From the NCBI RefSeq assembly GCF_001043895.1, contig NZ_JTHF01000052.1, positions 1 to 64,000 on the forward strand: DNA of 64,000 nt, read 5' to 3'. This document shows, one piece after another, positions 46,635 through 56,372 of the stretch. This DNA comes from Methylobacterium indicum (GTDB lineage: Bacteria > Pseudomonadota > Alphaproteobacteria > Rhizobiales > Beijerinckiaceae). Both the position numbers and the translations under genes were made by a program. How positions within the stretch are numbered: position 1 is the first letter of the stretch; the number at the start of each line of letters is the position of its first letter. The notes below the pieces were generated by a model, which did no database searches, was not told the origin of the DNA, and saw only the letters and a list, made by a program, of their open reading frames with translations.

Positions 46635-46946
46635 ATGAAGCTGCGCACGCTCGCCCATTCTCGCACCGGCGACAAGGGCAACACCGCCAACGTCTCGCTG
46701 ATCGCCATCGACCCGGCCGACTACCCGCGCCTGGAGCGCCACGTCACGCCCGAGCGGGTGCGGGCCCACTTCGCCGGCATCGTCCACGGCGAGGTCGTCC
46801 GCTACGCCCTGCCGACTCTCGGCGCCCTCAACTTCGTGATGGCGCAGGCGCTCGGCGGCGGCGTCACCCGCTCGCTGGCGCTCGACGCCCACGGCAAGGG
46901 CCTGAGCGCGGCGCTCCTCGACATGGAGATTCCCGACGAGGCGTGA
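46635..46946 (+). CDS. AtuA C-terminal-like partner protein
   Basis: 103 residues from ATG 46635, with GAGGAGA upstream. The sequence KLRTLAHSRTGDKGNTANVSLIA, ITHGEVV-like GIVHGEVVRYALPTLGALNFVM and GGGVTRSLALDAHGKGLS is the small domain that in some organisms is fused to the C-terminus of AtuA. Here it is a separate gene 11 bases downstream, so the two products probably form one complex. The reaction is unknown. Confidence 0.82.
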   Translation: MKLRTLAHSRTGDKGNTANVSLIAIDPADYPRLERHVTPERVRAHFAGIVHGEVVRYALPTLGALNFVMAQALGGGVTRSLALDAHGKGLSAALLDMEIPDEA

Positions 46947-46994
46947 CGACCGGCCGGGACGATGGCCGGCCGCATTCCGGCTCGGTCATCGCAT

Positions 46995-47028
46995 AATTGT
47001 TGACAATCCTACGATAAGAATGATGATG
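46995..47028 (+). promoter_or_regulatory. Promoter with overlapping GntR/FCD-type operator
   Basis: The sequence TTGACA (47000-47005) is a perfect -35 element. A weak -10 such as ATGATG follows 17 bases later. The -35 lies within ATTGT-TG-ACAAT (46996-47007), a palindrome of the TTGT-N2-ACAA type bound by FadR-subfamily GntR regulators. It precedes the oxidase gene by about 75 bases; the GntR regulator is encoded after that gene. Repression by blocking the -35 box is likely. Confidence 0.6.
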
Positions 47029-47082
47029 GCTTAAGCCGAGGCCGATGCCCTGGCGTCGTCCATCCGTACCGGGTCGTCACCG

Positions 47083-48360
47083 ATGAAGCTCGCATCCTAC
47101 TGGCTCGAGACCGCGCCGCCCTTCACGGCCGGCAGCCCCGGCCCGTCGGAGGGACGCTACGACGTCGCGGTGGTGGGGGCGGGCTTCACCGGGCTCTCGG
47201 CGGCGCTCGCGCTGTCGAAGCGCGGCGCCCGGGTGGCGGTGCTGGAGGCCGAGGGCGTCGGCGGCGCGGCGTCCGGCCGCAACGGCGGCCAGTGCAACAA
47301 CGGCTTCGCGTCGGATTACCGCGCCATCGCGGCCCGGTTCGGTGAGGAGCGGGCCGCGGCGCTCTACCACGCCTACGACGCGGCGGTGGACAGCGTCGAG
47401 CGGCTGGTCCGCGAAGAGGGGATCGACTGCGATTTCCGCCGCACCGGCAAGATCAAGCTGGCGGCCAAGCCCGAGCATTTCGACAAGCTCCAGCGCACCT
47501 ACGAGGCGCTGTCGCCGAAGGCCGACCCGGACACCCACCTCGTCCCGGCTTCCGCCATCCGCGGCGAGGTCGGATCGGACGCCTTCTACGGCGGCCTCGT
47601 CTACGCCAAGAGCGGCGGCATGCATGTCGGCAAGTTCGCCCGCGGGCTCGCCCGTGCGGCGGCGGGCCATGGCGCGGCGGTGTTCGAGAACGCCCCCGTC
47701 ACCCGCCTGCGCCGGCTCTCCGGCACCGCCCACGAGGTCACGACCCCGCGCGGCACCCTGACGGCGAACCAGGTGCTGATGGCCACCGGCGCCTCGACGG
47801 TCGGCCCGCTCGGCTGGTTCCGCCGTCGCATCGTGCCGGTCGGCTCCTTCGTGATCGTCACCGAGCCGCTGCCGCGCGACGTGCTCGACCGCCTGATGCC
47901 GACCCGCCGCATGGCGACCAACACCAAGAACGTCGGCACCTACTTCCGGGTCACCCCGGACGACCGGCTGCTGTTCGGCGGCCGGGCCCGGTTCGCGGTC
48001 TCGAACCCGCTCTCGGACGAGAAGAGCGGCCGCGTGCTGCGCCGCGCCCTCGATCAGGTGTTTCCGGAACTCGCCCGCGCCCGGATCGACTATTGCTGGG
48101 GCGGCGTCGTCGACATGACCGCCGACCGCCTGCCCCGGGCGGGCGTCCGCGACGGGCTGTACTACTCGATGGGCTATAGCGGCCACGGCACCCAGATGGC
48201 GACCCATATGGGGCAGGTCATGGCCGAGGTGCTGGAGGGGCGCGCCGAGCGCAACCCCTTCGCGGGCTGGGACTGGAAGGCCATCCCCGGGCATTTCGGC
48301 CCGCCCTGGTTCCTTCCCTTCGTGGGCGCGTATTATCGTCTGCAGGACGTCCTGCACTAG
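47083..48360 (+). CDS. FAD-dependent amine/amino-acid oxidase (PuuB/DadA-like)
   Basis: 425 residues from ATG 47083. It starts ASYWLETAPPF, typical of gamma-glutamylputrescine oxidase-like enzymes. The FAD motif VVGAGFTGLSAALALSKRG is at about 30-48, followed by EAEGVGGAASGRNGGQ. YSMGYSGHGTQMATHMGQV near the C-terminus is the second FAD-contact region. It oxidises an amine or amino acid and makes H2O2 or reduces quinone; the true substrate is unknown. The operator upstream and the GntR gene 40 bases downstream suggest substrate-inducible expression. Confidence 0.87.
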   Translation: MKLASYWLETAPPFTAGSPGPSEGRYDVAVVGAGFTGLSAALALSKRGARVAVLEAEGVGGAASGRNGGQCNNGFASDYRAIAARFGEERAAALYHAYDAAVDSVERLVREEGIDCDFRRTGKIKLAAKPEHFDKLQRTYEALSPKADPDTHLVPASAIRGEVGSDAFYGGLVYAKSGGMHVGKFARGLARAAAGHGAAVFENAPVTRLRRLSGTAHEVTTPRGTLTANQVLMATGASTVGPLGWFRRRIVPVGSFVIVTEPLPRDVLDRLMPTRRMATNTKNVGTYFRVTPDDRLLFGGRARFAVSNPLSDEKSGRVLRRALDQVFPELARARIDYCWGGVVDMTADRLPRAGVRDGLYYSMGYSGHGTQMATHMGQVMAEVLEGRAERNPFAGWDWKAIPGHFGPPWFLPFVGAYYRLQDVLH

Positions 48361-48401
48361 GACGACGGTCTTCTGATCCGACCAGCGGGGCGCGGAGCGG
48401 C

Positions 48402-49133
48402 ATGGCGAGCCAGAGTGACAGGGAGAAGGCGGCGGTCGGGACGCCGGCCACCAAGCGCCTGCCTCGCACGACCCTGTCGGGCCAGATCGCCGGCCAGATC
48501 CGCGCCTCGATCCTCGACGGCAGCTACCCGCTCGGCGCCCAGCTCAACGAGATGGAGCTGGCCTCGGCCTTCGGCGTCAGCCGCGGCCCGGTGCGCGAGG
48601 CGATGCAGCGCCTGATCCAGGAAGGCCTCTTGCGCAGCGAGCCGCATCGCGGCGTGTTCGTGCCCGAACTCGCGCCCTCCGACCTCATCGACATCTACTT
48701 CGTGCGCCGCTCCCTCGAACTCGTCGCCATGCGGCGCATCCTCGAGACCCCCGACCGCGGCGGCGTGGTGCGCGACCTCGCGGGCATCGTGCGCCAGATG
48801 AAGGCGGCGGTGCGCCGCAAGGACTGGGCCCAGGTCGCCGACCTCGACATGCAGTTCCACCGTCGCATCGTCGACGAGGCCGGCAGCGAGCGCCTGACCC
48901 GCAGCTTCGCGACGCTCCAGGCCGAGACCCGGCTCTGCCTCCAGATGCTGATGGGCGGCTACAGCGAGAACGCCGCCCTGATCGACGAGCACCAGCTCCT
49001 CGTCGACCTGATCGAGCGCGGCGCCATCGAGCCGGCGCTCGCCGAGATGGAGCGCCATTTCGGCGATCCCGTCCGCACGCTGCACAAGGCCAACGCCTCC
49101 CGCAAGGAGAAGCTCGGCGCCGAGGCGGCGTGA
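48402..49133 (+). CDS. GntR-family (FCD) transcriptional regulator
   Basis: 243 residues from ATG 48402. A winged HTH at about 25-90 (QLNEMELASAFGVSRGPVREAMQRL) is followed by an all-helical FCD ligand-binding domain with DLDMQFHRRIVDEAG and DEHQLLVDLIERG. Asp and His residues in this domain normally bind a metal plus a carboxylate ligand. It lies 41 bases after the oxidase and is presumably co-transcribed, giving autoregulation through the palindrome at 46996-47007. Confidence 0.9.
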   Translation: MASQSDREKAAVGTPATKRLPRTTLSGQIAGQIRASILDGSYPLGAQLNEMELASAFGVSRGPVREAMQRLIQEGLLRSEPHRGVFVPELAPSDLIDIYFVRRSLELVAMRRILETPDRGGVVRDLAGIVRQMKAAVRRKDWAQVADLDMQFHRRIVDEAGSERLTRSFATLQAETRLCLQMLMGGYSENAALIDEHQLLVDLIERGAIEPALAEMERHFGDPVRTLHKANASRKEKLGAEAA

Positions 49134-49345
49134 GGTTTCGCGCTGCAACACACGCTCAAGCTTAATCCGGAGTGAGCCGGATTCGCCGCTTTCGCCGTGA
49201 TCCTCCCGGTTTTCGCTGACCAGCCGAGCAGAGCCTGGGGGTTGGACTTGGCTCAGCTTCATTTTCGAGTGGAACCACCGTAATCCGCGTGGTACCCGAC
49301 CAATACGGACCGATTCGGTCCCTCTCCCCCCTGTCGGGATCTGCC

Positions 49346-50173
49346 ATGCTCCTCCGGTTCAGCTTCGGCCGGCTGGCCTGCCTGTCGGCGGCCGTCTTCG
49401 CCGGTCACCTCGTCGCGGCCCGTCCGGCCTCGGCTTGCCCGGCCCCCCTGCCGGCGGCGGCGGAGCGGATGAGCCTCGCGCTGACCGAGGCGCACGTGAC
49501 CCGGCGCGAGCCGGTGCGCGTCCTGGCGATCGGCTCCTCCTCGACGGAGGGGATCGGCGCCTCGGGCCCGGATCGGACCTACCCGCACCTCCTGGAGCAG
49601 TCCCTGCGGGGCGCCTGGCGCGGCACGCCGGTCGAGGTGACCAATGCCGGCATCGGCGGCGAGACCGCCGACCAGACCCTCGCCCGCCTCGCCGAGGCCC
49701 TGGGCCGCCCGGTGAAGCCCGACCTGGTGATCTGGCAGGTCGGCACCAACGACGCGATCACCGGCGGCGACGAGGCGGCGTTCCGCCGCCGGCTCGAGCA
49801 GGGCGTCGCCCTGGTGCGCGCTGCCGGCAGCGACCTGATCGTCCTCGACCAGCAATACTATCCGGCGATCCCCGACCACGCCCGCTACGAGCGCTTCGTC
49901 GGCCTCGTCGCCTCGGTGGCCCAGGAGGCCGAGGTACCGGTCTTCTCCCGCTACGCCCTGATGAAGGACTGGAACCGCCAGGATCCGGCGCTCCTCGCCG
50001 GCATGCTGTCGTCGGACCGGTTCCACATGGGCGACCAGGGCTATGCCTGCCTCGCCCAGGCCCTCGGCCGCGACATCCTCGACGCGGTGACCCCGCGCCC
50101 CGAGCCGCTCCAGGCGGTGGCGCGCGCCAAGCGCCAGAAGCTGCCGGATTCGGCGTCGCTGCGGCGGGGCTGA
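49346..50173 (+). CDS. Exported SGNH/GDSL esterase
   Basis: 275 residues from ATG 49346. Signal peptide ends near ARPASA. The SGNH blocks are present: block I AIGSSSTEG with nucleophile Ser65 (the usual Asp of GDS is Ser), Gly in NAGIGGETADQTL, Asn in VGTNDAI, and Asp/His in SDRFHMGDQGY. It hydrolyses ester bonds in the periplasm or outside the cell; the acyl substrate is unknown. It is separate from the upstream regulator by 210 bases and is followed by a lower-GC stretch. Confidence 0.85.
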   Translation: MLLRFSFGRLACLSAAVFAGHLVAARPASACPAPLPAAAERMSLALTEAHVTRREPVRVLAIGSSSTEGIGASGPDRTYPHLLEQSLRGAWRGTPVEVTNAGIGGETADQTLARLAEALGRPVKPDLVIWQVGTNDAITGGDEAAFRRRLEQGVALVRAAGSDLIVLDQQYYPAIPDHARYERFVGLVASVAQEAEVPVFSRYALMKDWNRQDPALLAGMLSSDRFHMGDQGYACLAQALGRDILDAVTPRPEPLQAVARAKRQKLPDSASLRRG

Positions 50174-50360
50174 CCTCGCATCTCACGGTCGGCTCCCGGA
50201 TGGATGGCGTTCGGAGTTTGTTTGTCGGGTGGTCGGCGGGTATCGAACCCCGCCTGCGTGACTTTTAGACAGGCCGTCGGGCTTGCTTTCTGCCTTCGGT
50301 TTTCAGGCGGGATTTGAGCGTGCCGACATAGCCGGCCATTCTGGAGCATGGCGTCTCAGA

Positions 50361-50939
50361 ATGAGAGTGCTTTTCGTCACCCATCCCGAGGTCACCATCG
50401 ATCCGGCCGTCCCGGTGCCTGACTGGGGCCTATCGCCACGAGGCCGCGAGCGCATGGCGGCTTTCTGCGCACGACCCGAAGCGACCAGAATCGGCCATGT
50501 CTTCGTCAGCGACGAGCGTAAGGCGCGAGACGGAGCCGACATGCTGCACGAGCGATACGGGTGTCCCGTCACGATCGAAGCGCGTCTGGGCGAGAATGAC
50601 CGCTCGGCTACCGGCTACGTCGCGCCGCCTCGATTCTGGGAGATCGTGGAGCGCTTCTTCGCCGAGCCGGAGAAGAGCGTTCTGGGTTGGGAGCGGGCGG
50701 TCGATGCGCAGGCACGCATCAAGGCCGCTGTGCAAGACTGCATCGCTGCCCAAGGCGATAAACCCGGCGACCTCTGCGTCGTTTCGCATGGAGGGGTTGG
50801 CACTCTGCTCCTGTGCGACCTCCTCGGCGATCGCATCTCGCGCAACCATGGCCAGCCAGTCGCAGGGGGCGGCTGCTTCTTCGTTTTCGAAGGCGCGACC
50901 TGGACACTGGAACATGGTTGGCGCGACATCGTGCCGTGA
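50361..50939 (+). CDS. Histidine phosphatase-like protein, variant motif
   Basis: 192 residues from ATG 50361. It has the histidine phosphatase fold, but the usual RHG reads THP: MRVLFVTHPEV, with His8 kept. Other active-site parts are ARLGEND (Glu78) and VVSHGGVG (His143). PVPDWGLSPRGRERMAAF fits the LSxxGxxQ region. Its GC content is clearly lower than that of flanking genes, and it is followed by almost 500 bases without a gene, which suggests gain by transfer. Substrate unknown. Confidence 0.72.
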   Translation: MRVLFVTHPEVTIDPAVPVPDWGLSPRGRERMAAFCARPEATRIGHVFVSDERKARDGADMLHERYGCPVTIEARLGENDRSATGYVAPPRFWEIVERFFAEPEKSVLGWERAVDAQARIKAAVQDCIAAQGDKPGDLCVVSHGGVGTLLLCDLLGDRISRNHGQPVAGGGCFFVFEGATWTLEHGWRDIVP

Positions 50940-51428
50940 TCGAGAGGCTGCCAAGGGGAGCGGAACGTCCGCCGCCCGCGGTGAAAGGGACGCGAACAGT
51001 CGCTCGCTCGGGCAAGGCAAGCCGGCCGTGTTTCAACCCTCGCCTTGCGGAGCGCACAGGCGACTCCCGGGTCGCTCGTTCATCGATGCGTCGGAAACCC
51101 AATGTTTGGTCGCCGAACCGAAATTTCTTCTCGCCGGTTCCAGTCGGCCCTCTTCAGCTCAGATCGATAGCATCGTCCCGCTCACGACGCTCGGGGTCTT
51201 GGAGACTGTTCGACGCACGCAATAGGTCAACGGACGATCTTGCCTCCATCACGCAACCTCATCCTGAGGTGTCAGTCGATTGAAAAATCGACTGACCTCG
51301 AAGGAAACCTCCAGCGGGCGCAGTGATCTCTGAAGCCCTCCTTCGGGGTCAGGCCATTTTCAATGGACCGACACCTCAGGATGAGGTCTAAAGTGGGTTA
51401 AAATCTCCTGCTCACGTCAAACAGGCTT
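50940..51428. other. 489-base gene-free region containing a palindromic repeat element
   Basis: No credible gene. GC is lower than average. The left part (50940-51250) shows no structure I can name. The right part holds an inverted-repeat element at 51257-51386. The following amidase gene ends at 51429 on the minus strand, so the element lies between converging transcripts. Confidence 0.6.
51257..51386. repeat. 130-base palindromic intergenic element
   Basis: CCTCATCCTGAGGTGTC (51257-51273) and GACACCTCAGGATGAGG (51370-51386) are exact inverted repeats of 17 bases at the two ends. Just inside the left arm, GTCAGTCGATT and AATCGACTGAC (51271-51296) form a perfect 11-bp hairpin with the loop GAAA. 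The right side has GGCCATT-TTC-AATGG. CCTCATCCTGAGG-like repeats are common between genes in Rhizobiales. It looks like a REP or small MITE unit with no coding capacity. Confidence 0.8.
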
Positions 51429-52826
51429 TTACAATTCCGGCGCCCGCCTATGCCACTCCGTCGCCGCCTGGAAGGCCTGGCCGATTCGCAGCGCCATCGC
51501 TTCCTCGTAGCCGCGGCAGACGATCTGGAGCGAGAGCGGCAGGCCCGCCGCCGTAGCGCCGTTCGGCAGGGCCAGGGCGCAGAGTTCGAGCAGGTTGCCG
51601 AAGCGGGTGAAGCGCGAGGGCGCCACCGCCTGGTCGACCGCGTCGAGGGGGATGGCCGCGCTCTCGGTGGTCGGGGTGAGGAGCGCGTCGATCCCGTCCA
51701 TCGCCCGGGCGAAGGCGGCATTCATCTCGCGCTGCATCCGCCGCGTGCGCAGATATTCCTGCGCCGTGATCCCCGCGCCCGCCAGGATGCGCCCGCGGAC
51801 GTCCTCGTCGAGGAGCGCGGCCCGGTCCTCGGCGACCGCGCCGTTGACCGCGTAGGCCTCCGCCTCGACGATCGCCGAGGTCGTCAAGAGGTCGGTGAAG
51901 CGGAACGGCAGCGCCACCTCGACGATCTCGGCCCCGCCCCGGGCCAGGGTGTCGAGGGCGGCATCGTAGGCGTCGAGCATCTCGGACGAAACGCCCACCC
52001 GTTCCGCCGCCGGCATCCTGGCGAGCCGCAGGCCCCTCACCCCGCGATGCAGTCCCGGCATCGGGTCTTCCGGCACCACGCCCCGGGTGTTCGGGTCGAG
52101 CGGGTCGGGCCCGGAGAGGAGGGTGTAGAGGAGCGCGACGTCTTCGACCGAGCGCGCCATCGGCCCCGGCGTGTCGAGGGTGGCGCTGAGCGGGACGATC
52201 CCGGCGGTGCTGATCCGCCCGATCGTGGCCTTCAGGCCGGTGAGCCCGCAATACGAGGCCGGCAGCCGCACCGAGCCGCCGGTATCGGTGCCGATGCCCC
52301 AGGGCGCCATCCGGGCCGCCACGGCGACGCCGGTCCCGCTGCTCGATCCGCCGGGGGTGCGGGCGACCGCGAGATCCCAGGGGTTGCGGGGCGTGCCCAT
52401 CCGCCGGTTGGTGCCCCAGCCGCCGAAGGCGAACTCGACCGTATGGGTCTTGCCGAGCACGATCATGCCCTGCGCCAGCATCCGCCGGGCGATGGTGGCG
52501 GTCCCGGCCGCGCGCCGCGCGGCGAAATGCGCCGAGCCCCCGGTGGTGATCCGGCCCTCGAGGTCGATCAGGTCCTTGAGCACCACCGGCACGCCGTGCA
52601 GCGGGCCGACGGCGTGGCCGGCGCGGATCATCCGGTCGGCGCCCTCGGCGGCGAGCCGCGCGTCGTCGGCGAAGACCTCGACGAAGGCCCGAAGCGTCGG
52701 CTCGAGCCGCGCGATGCGGTCGAGATGGGCCTCCACCGCCGCGACCGGCGAGAGCGTGCGGGCGGCGATGGCCCGGGCGAGCGCGTGGGCGGGCAGCGCG
52801 GCGGGATCGGTCACGGCAAGCCTCAT
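51429..52826 (-). CDS. Amidase signature (AS) family hydrolase
   Basis: 465 residues from ATG 52826, whose first bases overlap the upstream stop (ATGA). The Ser-cisSer-Lys triad of the AS family is visible: Lys84 in VVLKDLIDLEG, cis-Ser in TPGGSSSG (158-164), and nucleophile Ser185 in GTDTGGSVRLPA. It hydrolyses an amide of unknown identity. It is not GatA: no gatC or gatB is nearby. The gene is coupled to an oligopeptide-type binding protein, suggesting that an imported amide or peptide is its substrate. Confidence 0.87.
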   Translation of the reverse strand: MRLAVTDPAALPAHALARAIAARTLSPVAAVEAHLDRIARLEPTLRAFVEVFADDARLAAEGADRMIRAGHAVGPLHGVPVVLKDLIDLEGRITTGGSAHFAARRAAGTATIARRMLAQGMIVLGKTHTVEFAFGGWGTNRRMGTPRNPWDLAVARTPGGSSSGTGVAVAARMAPWGIGTDTGGSVRLPASYCGLTGLKATIGRISTAGIVPLSATLDTPGPMARSVEDVALLYTLLSGPDPLDPNTRGVVPEDPMPGLHRGVRGLRLARMPAAERVGVSSEMLDAYDAALDTLARGGAEIVEVALPFRFTDLLTTSAIVEAEAYAVNGAVAEDRAALLDEDVRGRILAGAGITAQEYLRTRRMQREMNAAFARAMDGIDALLTPTTESAAIPLDAVDQAVAPSRFTRFGNLLELCALALPNGATAAGLPLSLQIVCRGYEEAMALRIGQAFQAATEWHRRAPEL

Positions 52827-54427
52827 GGAACGCTGATCCGGGTCAGGTCGACGAACCAGGATTCGGGCGAGACGTAGCCCTTCACCCGCGGCGACATCGC
52901 CCTGGGGTTGAGATCATGAACAACGTACAGCCATGGCGGGTCATCGACCAGCCGCTCGTGGCCGGCCCGCATCGCCGCGTCCATGGCCTCGGAATCGGGC
53001 GCGCGGGCGGCATCCGCCATCGCGGTGTCGAAGCCGGCATCCGTCCACTGGGCGAAGTTGAAGCCCTTCGGGGCGATGTTGGCCGACCCGAAGTAGCGCG
53101 CCATCACGGCGACGTCGGAGGTCGTCGAGGAGATGTTCAGCACGGTGGCGCCGCGCAGGGCCGGCGCGTCCGGCGTCGCCCGCATCGCGTTGAGCAGGAC
53201 CTGCCATTCGACCACGTCGATGGCGACGTCGACGTCGCATGTCTGCTTCAGGTTCTCTTGCAGGAACTCGTTCATCGGCAGCGGCTGCATCTGGCCCGAG
53301 CCCGAGGCCGAGACCATCAGCCTGAGCGTGAGCGGCTTGCCCGCGCCGAACCCGGCCTCCGCGAGGAGCGCGCGCCCCTTGGCCGGATCGAGGCGGTAGC
53401 GGTTCTGCGGCGAGCCGAAATTCGGGTCGCTCCGCTTGAGCCAGCCGAAGGCCGGCTCGGCGGTGCCGTTGAGCAGGGTGACCAGCGCGTCGCGGTCGAT
53501 GCAGTAGTTCAGCGCCTGGCGCACCCGCACGTCCTTGAGCGGGCTTCCGGTGGCGCCGATGTTGTAGAGCCACGGCCAGATATGCGGGTAGGAGCCGGTG
53601 GTGACGGTGAAGCCGGCCTGGCGCAGCGACGGGATCGCGTCGGGTGCGGGCGCCTCGATCCAGTCGACCTGGCCGGCCCGCAGGGCGGCGATGCGGGCAT
53701 TGGCCTCCGGGATCGGCATCAGCCGCACCTTCTCGACCTGCGCCCGGTGCGCCTCGTCCCAGTATTCCCCGTTGCGGGCGAGCTCGACCATCTCCCGCGG
53801 CTGCACCCGGGCGATGCGGAACGGCCCGGTCCCGGCCGCCGGCAGCGTCGCGACCCGGGCCCAGTCCCGCCCGGCCGCCTCGAACGACGCCGGCGAGGTG
53901 AACAGCAGGTAGACGACCATGTAGGGGAAGTAGGCGACCGGCTCGCGACTGGTGATGGCGACGGTGCGGGGGTCGATCTTGCGGTAACTCGCGAGGAGCG
54001 GCGCCCGGGCCCGGCTGATTCCGGCGGCCGGTGGCTCGTATTGCGGGCTGTCGGGCCTGAAGAAGCGGTCGAGGTTCCAGATCACCGCGTCGGCGTCGAA
54101 GGCGGTGCCGTCGTGGAAGCGCACGCCCTGGCGCAGGTGGAAGATCCAGGTCTTCGCGTCGTCCGGCGCCTGCTCCCACCGCTCGGCGAGACCCGGCCGC
54201 AGGGCCGAGGCGCGGTCGGTGCGCGCGATGTCCCACAGCACCAGTCCCTCGAAGACCGGGTAGCCGAGGAAGCGCATTCCCTCGAAGCCGTTATTCGGCA
54301 GGCCGGTCGTCGTCGGGATGTCGGCCGCCGTCATGGCGATGCGGAGCACCGGCTCGGCAGCGGCCGGTGCCGTGGCGGAGAGGAGGGCCGAGAGGGCGAT
54401 GGACGAGAGTCGCGGGCGGGTCATCAT
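52823..54427 (-). CDS. Periplasmic substrate-binding protein (SBP family 5)
   Basis: 534 residues from the double ATG at 54427; an earlier start at 54490 has no signal character. The signal peptide ends in ATAPAAAEP. The SBP_bac_5 pattern is clear: WEQAPDDAKTWIFHLRQGVRFHDG, ALNYCIDRDALV, PKGFNFAQWTDAGFD. It binds peptides or similar solutes for an ABC importer. No permease or ATPase gene lies next to it, which is unusual; the neighbouring ABC genes are of exporter type. Its stop overlaps the amidase start. Confidence 0.87.
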   Translation of the reverse strand: MMTRPRLSSIALSALLSATAPAAAEPVLRIAMTAADIPTTTGLPNNGFEGMRFLGYPVFEGLVLWDIARTDRASALRPGLAERWEQAPDDAKTWIFHLRQGVRFHDGTAFDADAVIWNLDRFFRPDSPQYEPPAAGISRARAPLLASYRKIDPRTVAITSREPVAYFPYMVVYLLFTSPASFEAAGRDWARVATLPAAGTGPFRIARVQPREMVELARNGEYWDEAHRAQVEKVRLMPIPEANARIAALRAGQVDWIEAPAPDAIPSLRQAGFTVTTGSYPHIWPWLYNIGATGSPLKDVRVRQALNYCIDRDALVTLLNGTAEPAFGWLKRSDPNFGSPQNRYRLDPAKGRALLAEAGFGAGKPLTLRLMVSASGSGQMQPLPMNEFLQENLKQTCDVDVAIDVVEWQVLLNAMRATPDAPALRGATVLNISSTTSDVAVMARYFGSANIAPKGFNFAQWTDAGFDTAMADAARAPDSEAMDAAMRAGHERLVDDPPWLYVVHDLNPRAMSPRVKGYVSPESWFVDLTRISVP

Positions 54428-54539
54428 GAGGGCTGTTGGCACTGACGGGCTTGCTTGCGGGCGTTCTTGCAGGCGTTCTTGCCTGAGCAAGCTCTAAGCC
54501 ATCCGGGCTCAGCACTCGTGTGACCATCCGATCGAATTC

Positions 54540-55297
54540 TCAGCTTTTCAGCCTGTATCCCGTCTTGAAGATGCGGGCGACGGCCGCGAGGCAGACGACG
54601 AGAAAGACCACCGCCATGCCGAGGCTCACCGCCGGGTTGACGTCGGAATGGCCGTAGAAGCTCCAGCGAAAGCCGCTGATCAGGTAGACCACCGGGTTGA
54701 TGAGGCTGACCGTGCGCCAGACCGGCGGCAGCATGTCGATCGAGTAGAAGCTGCCGCCCAGGAAGGTCAGCGGCGTGACGATGAGGAGCGGCACGAGCTG
54801 CAGCTTCTCGAACCCGTCCGCCCACAGGCCGATGACGAAGCCGAACAGGCTGAAGGTGACGGCGGTGAGCACCAGGAAGAGCACCATCACGAAGGGGTGC
54901 TCGATGCGCAGGGGCACGAACAGCGCGGAGGTCGCCAGGATGATCAGCCCGAGCATGATCGACTTGGTGGCCGCCGCCCCGACATAACCGGCGACGATCT
55001 CGACCGCGGAGATCGGTGCCGACAGGATCTCGTAGATCGTGCCGGAGAAGCGCGGGAAGTAGATGCCGAACGAGGCGTTGGCGATGCTCTGGGTCAGGAG
55101 CGTCAGCATGATGAGCCCCGGCACGATGAAGGCGCCGTACGGCACCCCGTCGACCGACGTCATCCGGCCGCCGATGGCGGCGCCGAAGACCACGAAATAG
55201 AGCGAGGTCGAGATCACCGGCGCGACGATGCTCTGGAGCAGCGTGCGGAAGGCGCGGTGCATCTCGAAGCCGTAGATGGCGCGGATGGCGGGCCAGT

Positions 55298-55301
<4 letters not shown>
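54540..55301 (-). CDS. ABC-2 type transporter permease
   Basis: 253 residues from ATG 55301, overlapping the ATPase stop by four bases. Six membrane segments and the ABC-2 motif [36 protein letters not shown] and [18 protein letters not shown] are visible. It forms an exporter with the preceding ATPase. Family members export polysaccharides, drugs or lipids; the cargo is unknown. Confidence 0.9.
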
Positions 55302-56224
<923 letters not shown>

Positions 56225-56372
56225 CCGGTCCCGGGGCGTGTCAGGGGCTGACGGGAATGGCCGATCACCTAGGCCAGCCGGGGACGGATCGCCACCGCCC
56301 TCCCCCGAAACCCGACATGCCCGAGGCCTCTGCGGGTCGAAAAGCCGCGCTTGTTGCCCGGATGCGCGCCGG

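Noticed and set aside
50230-50262. tRNA 3'-end-like sequence (GGTTCGATACCCGCC on the minus strand) that could mark an integration site
   Set aside because: The T-stem is imperfect and no anticodon arm or acceptor partner is found. No integrase or direct repeat is seen.
51429-52826. Assigning the amidase as GatA of the Glu-tRNA amidotransferase
   Set aside because: No gatB or gatC adjacent, the gene is coupled to a solute-binding protein, and AS-family members have many other roles.
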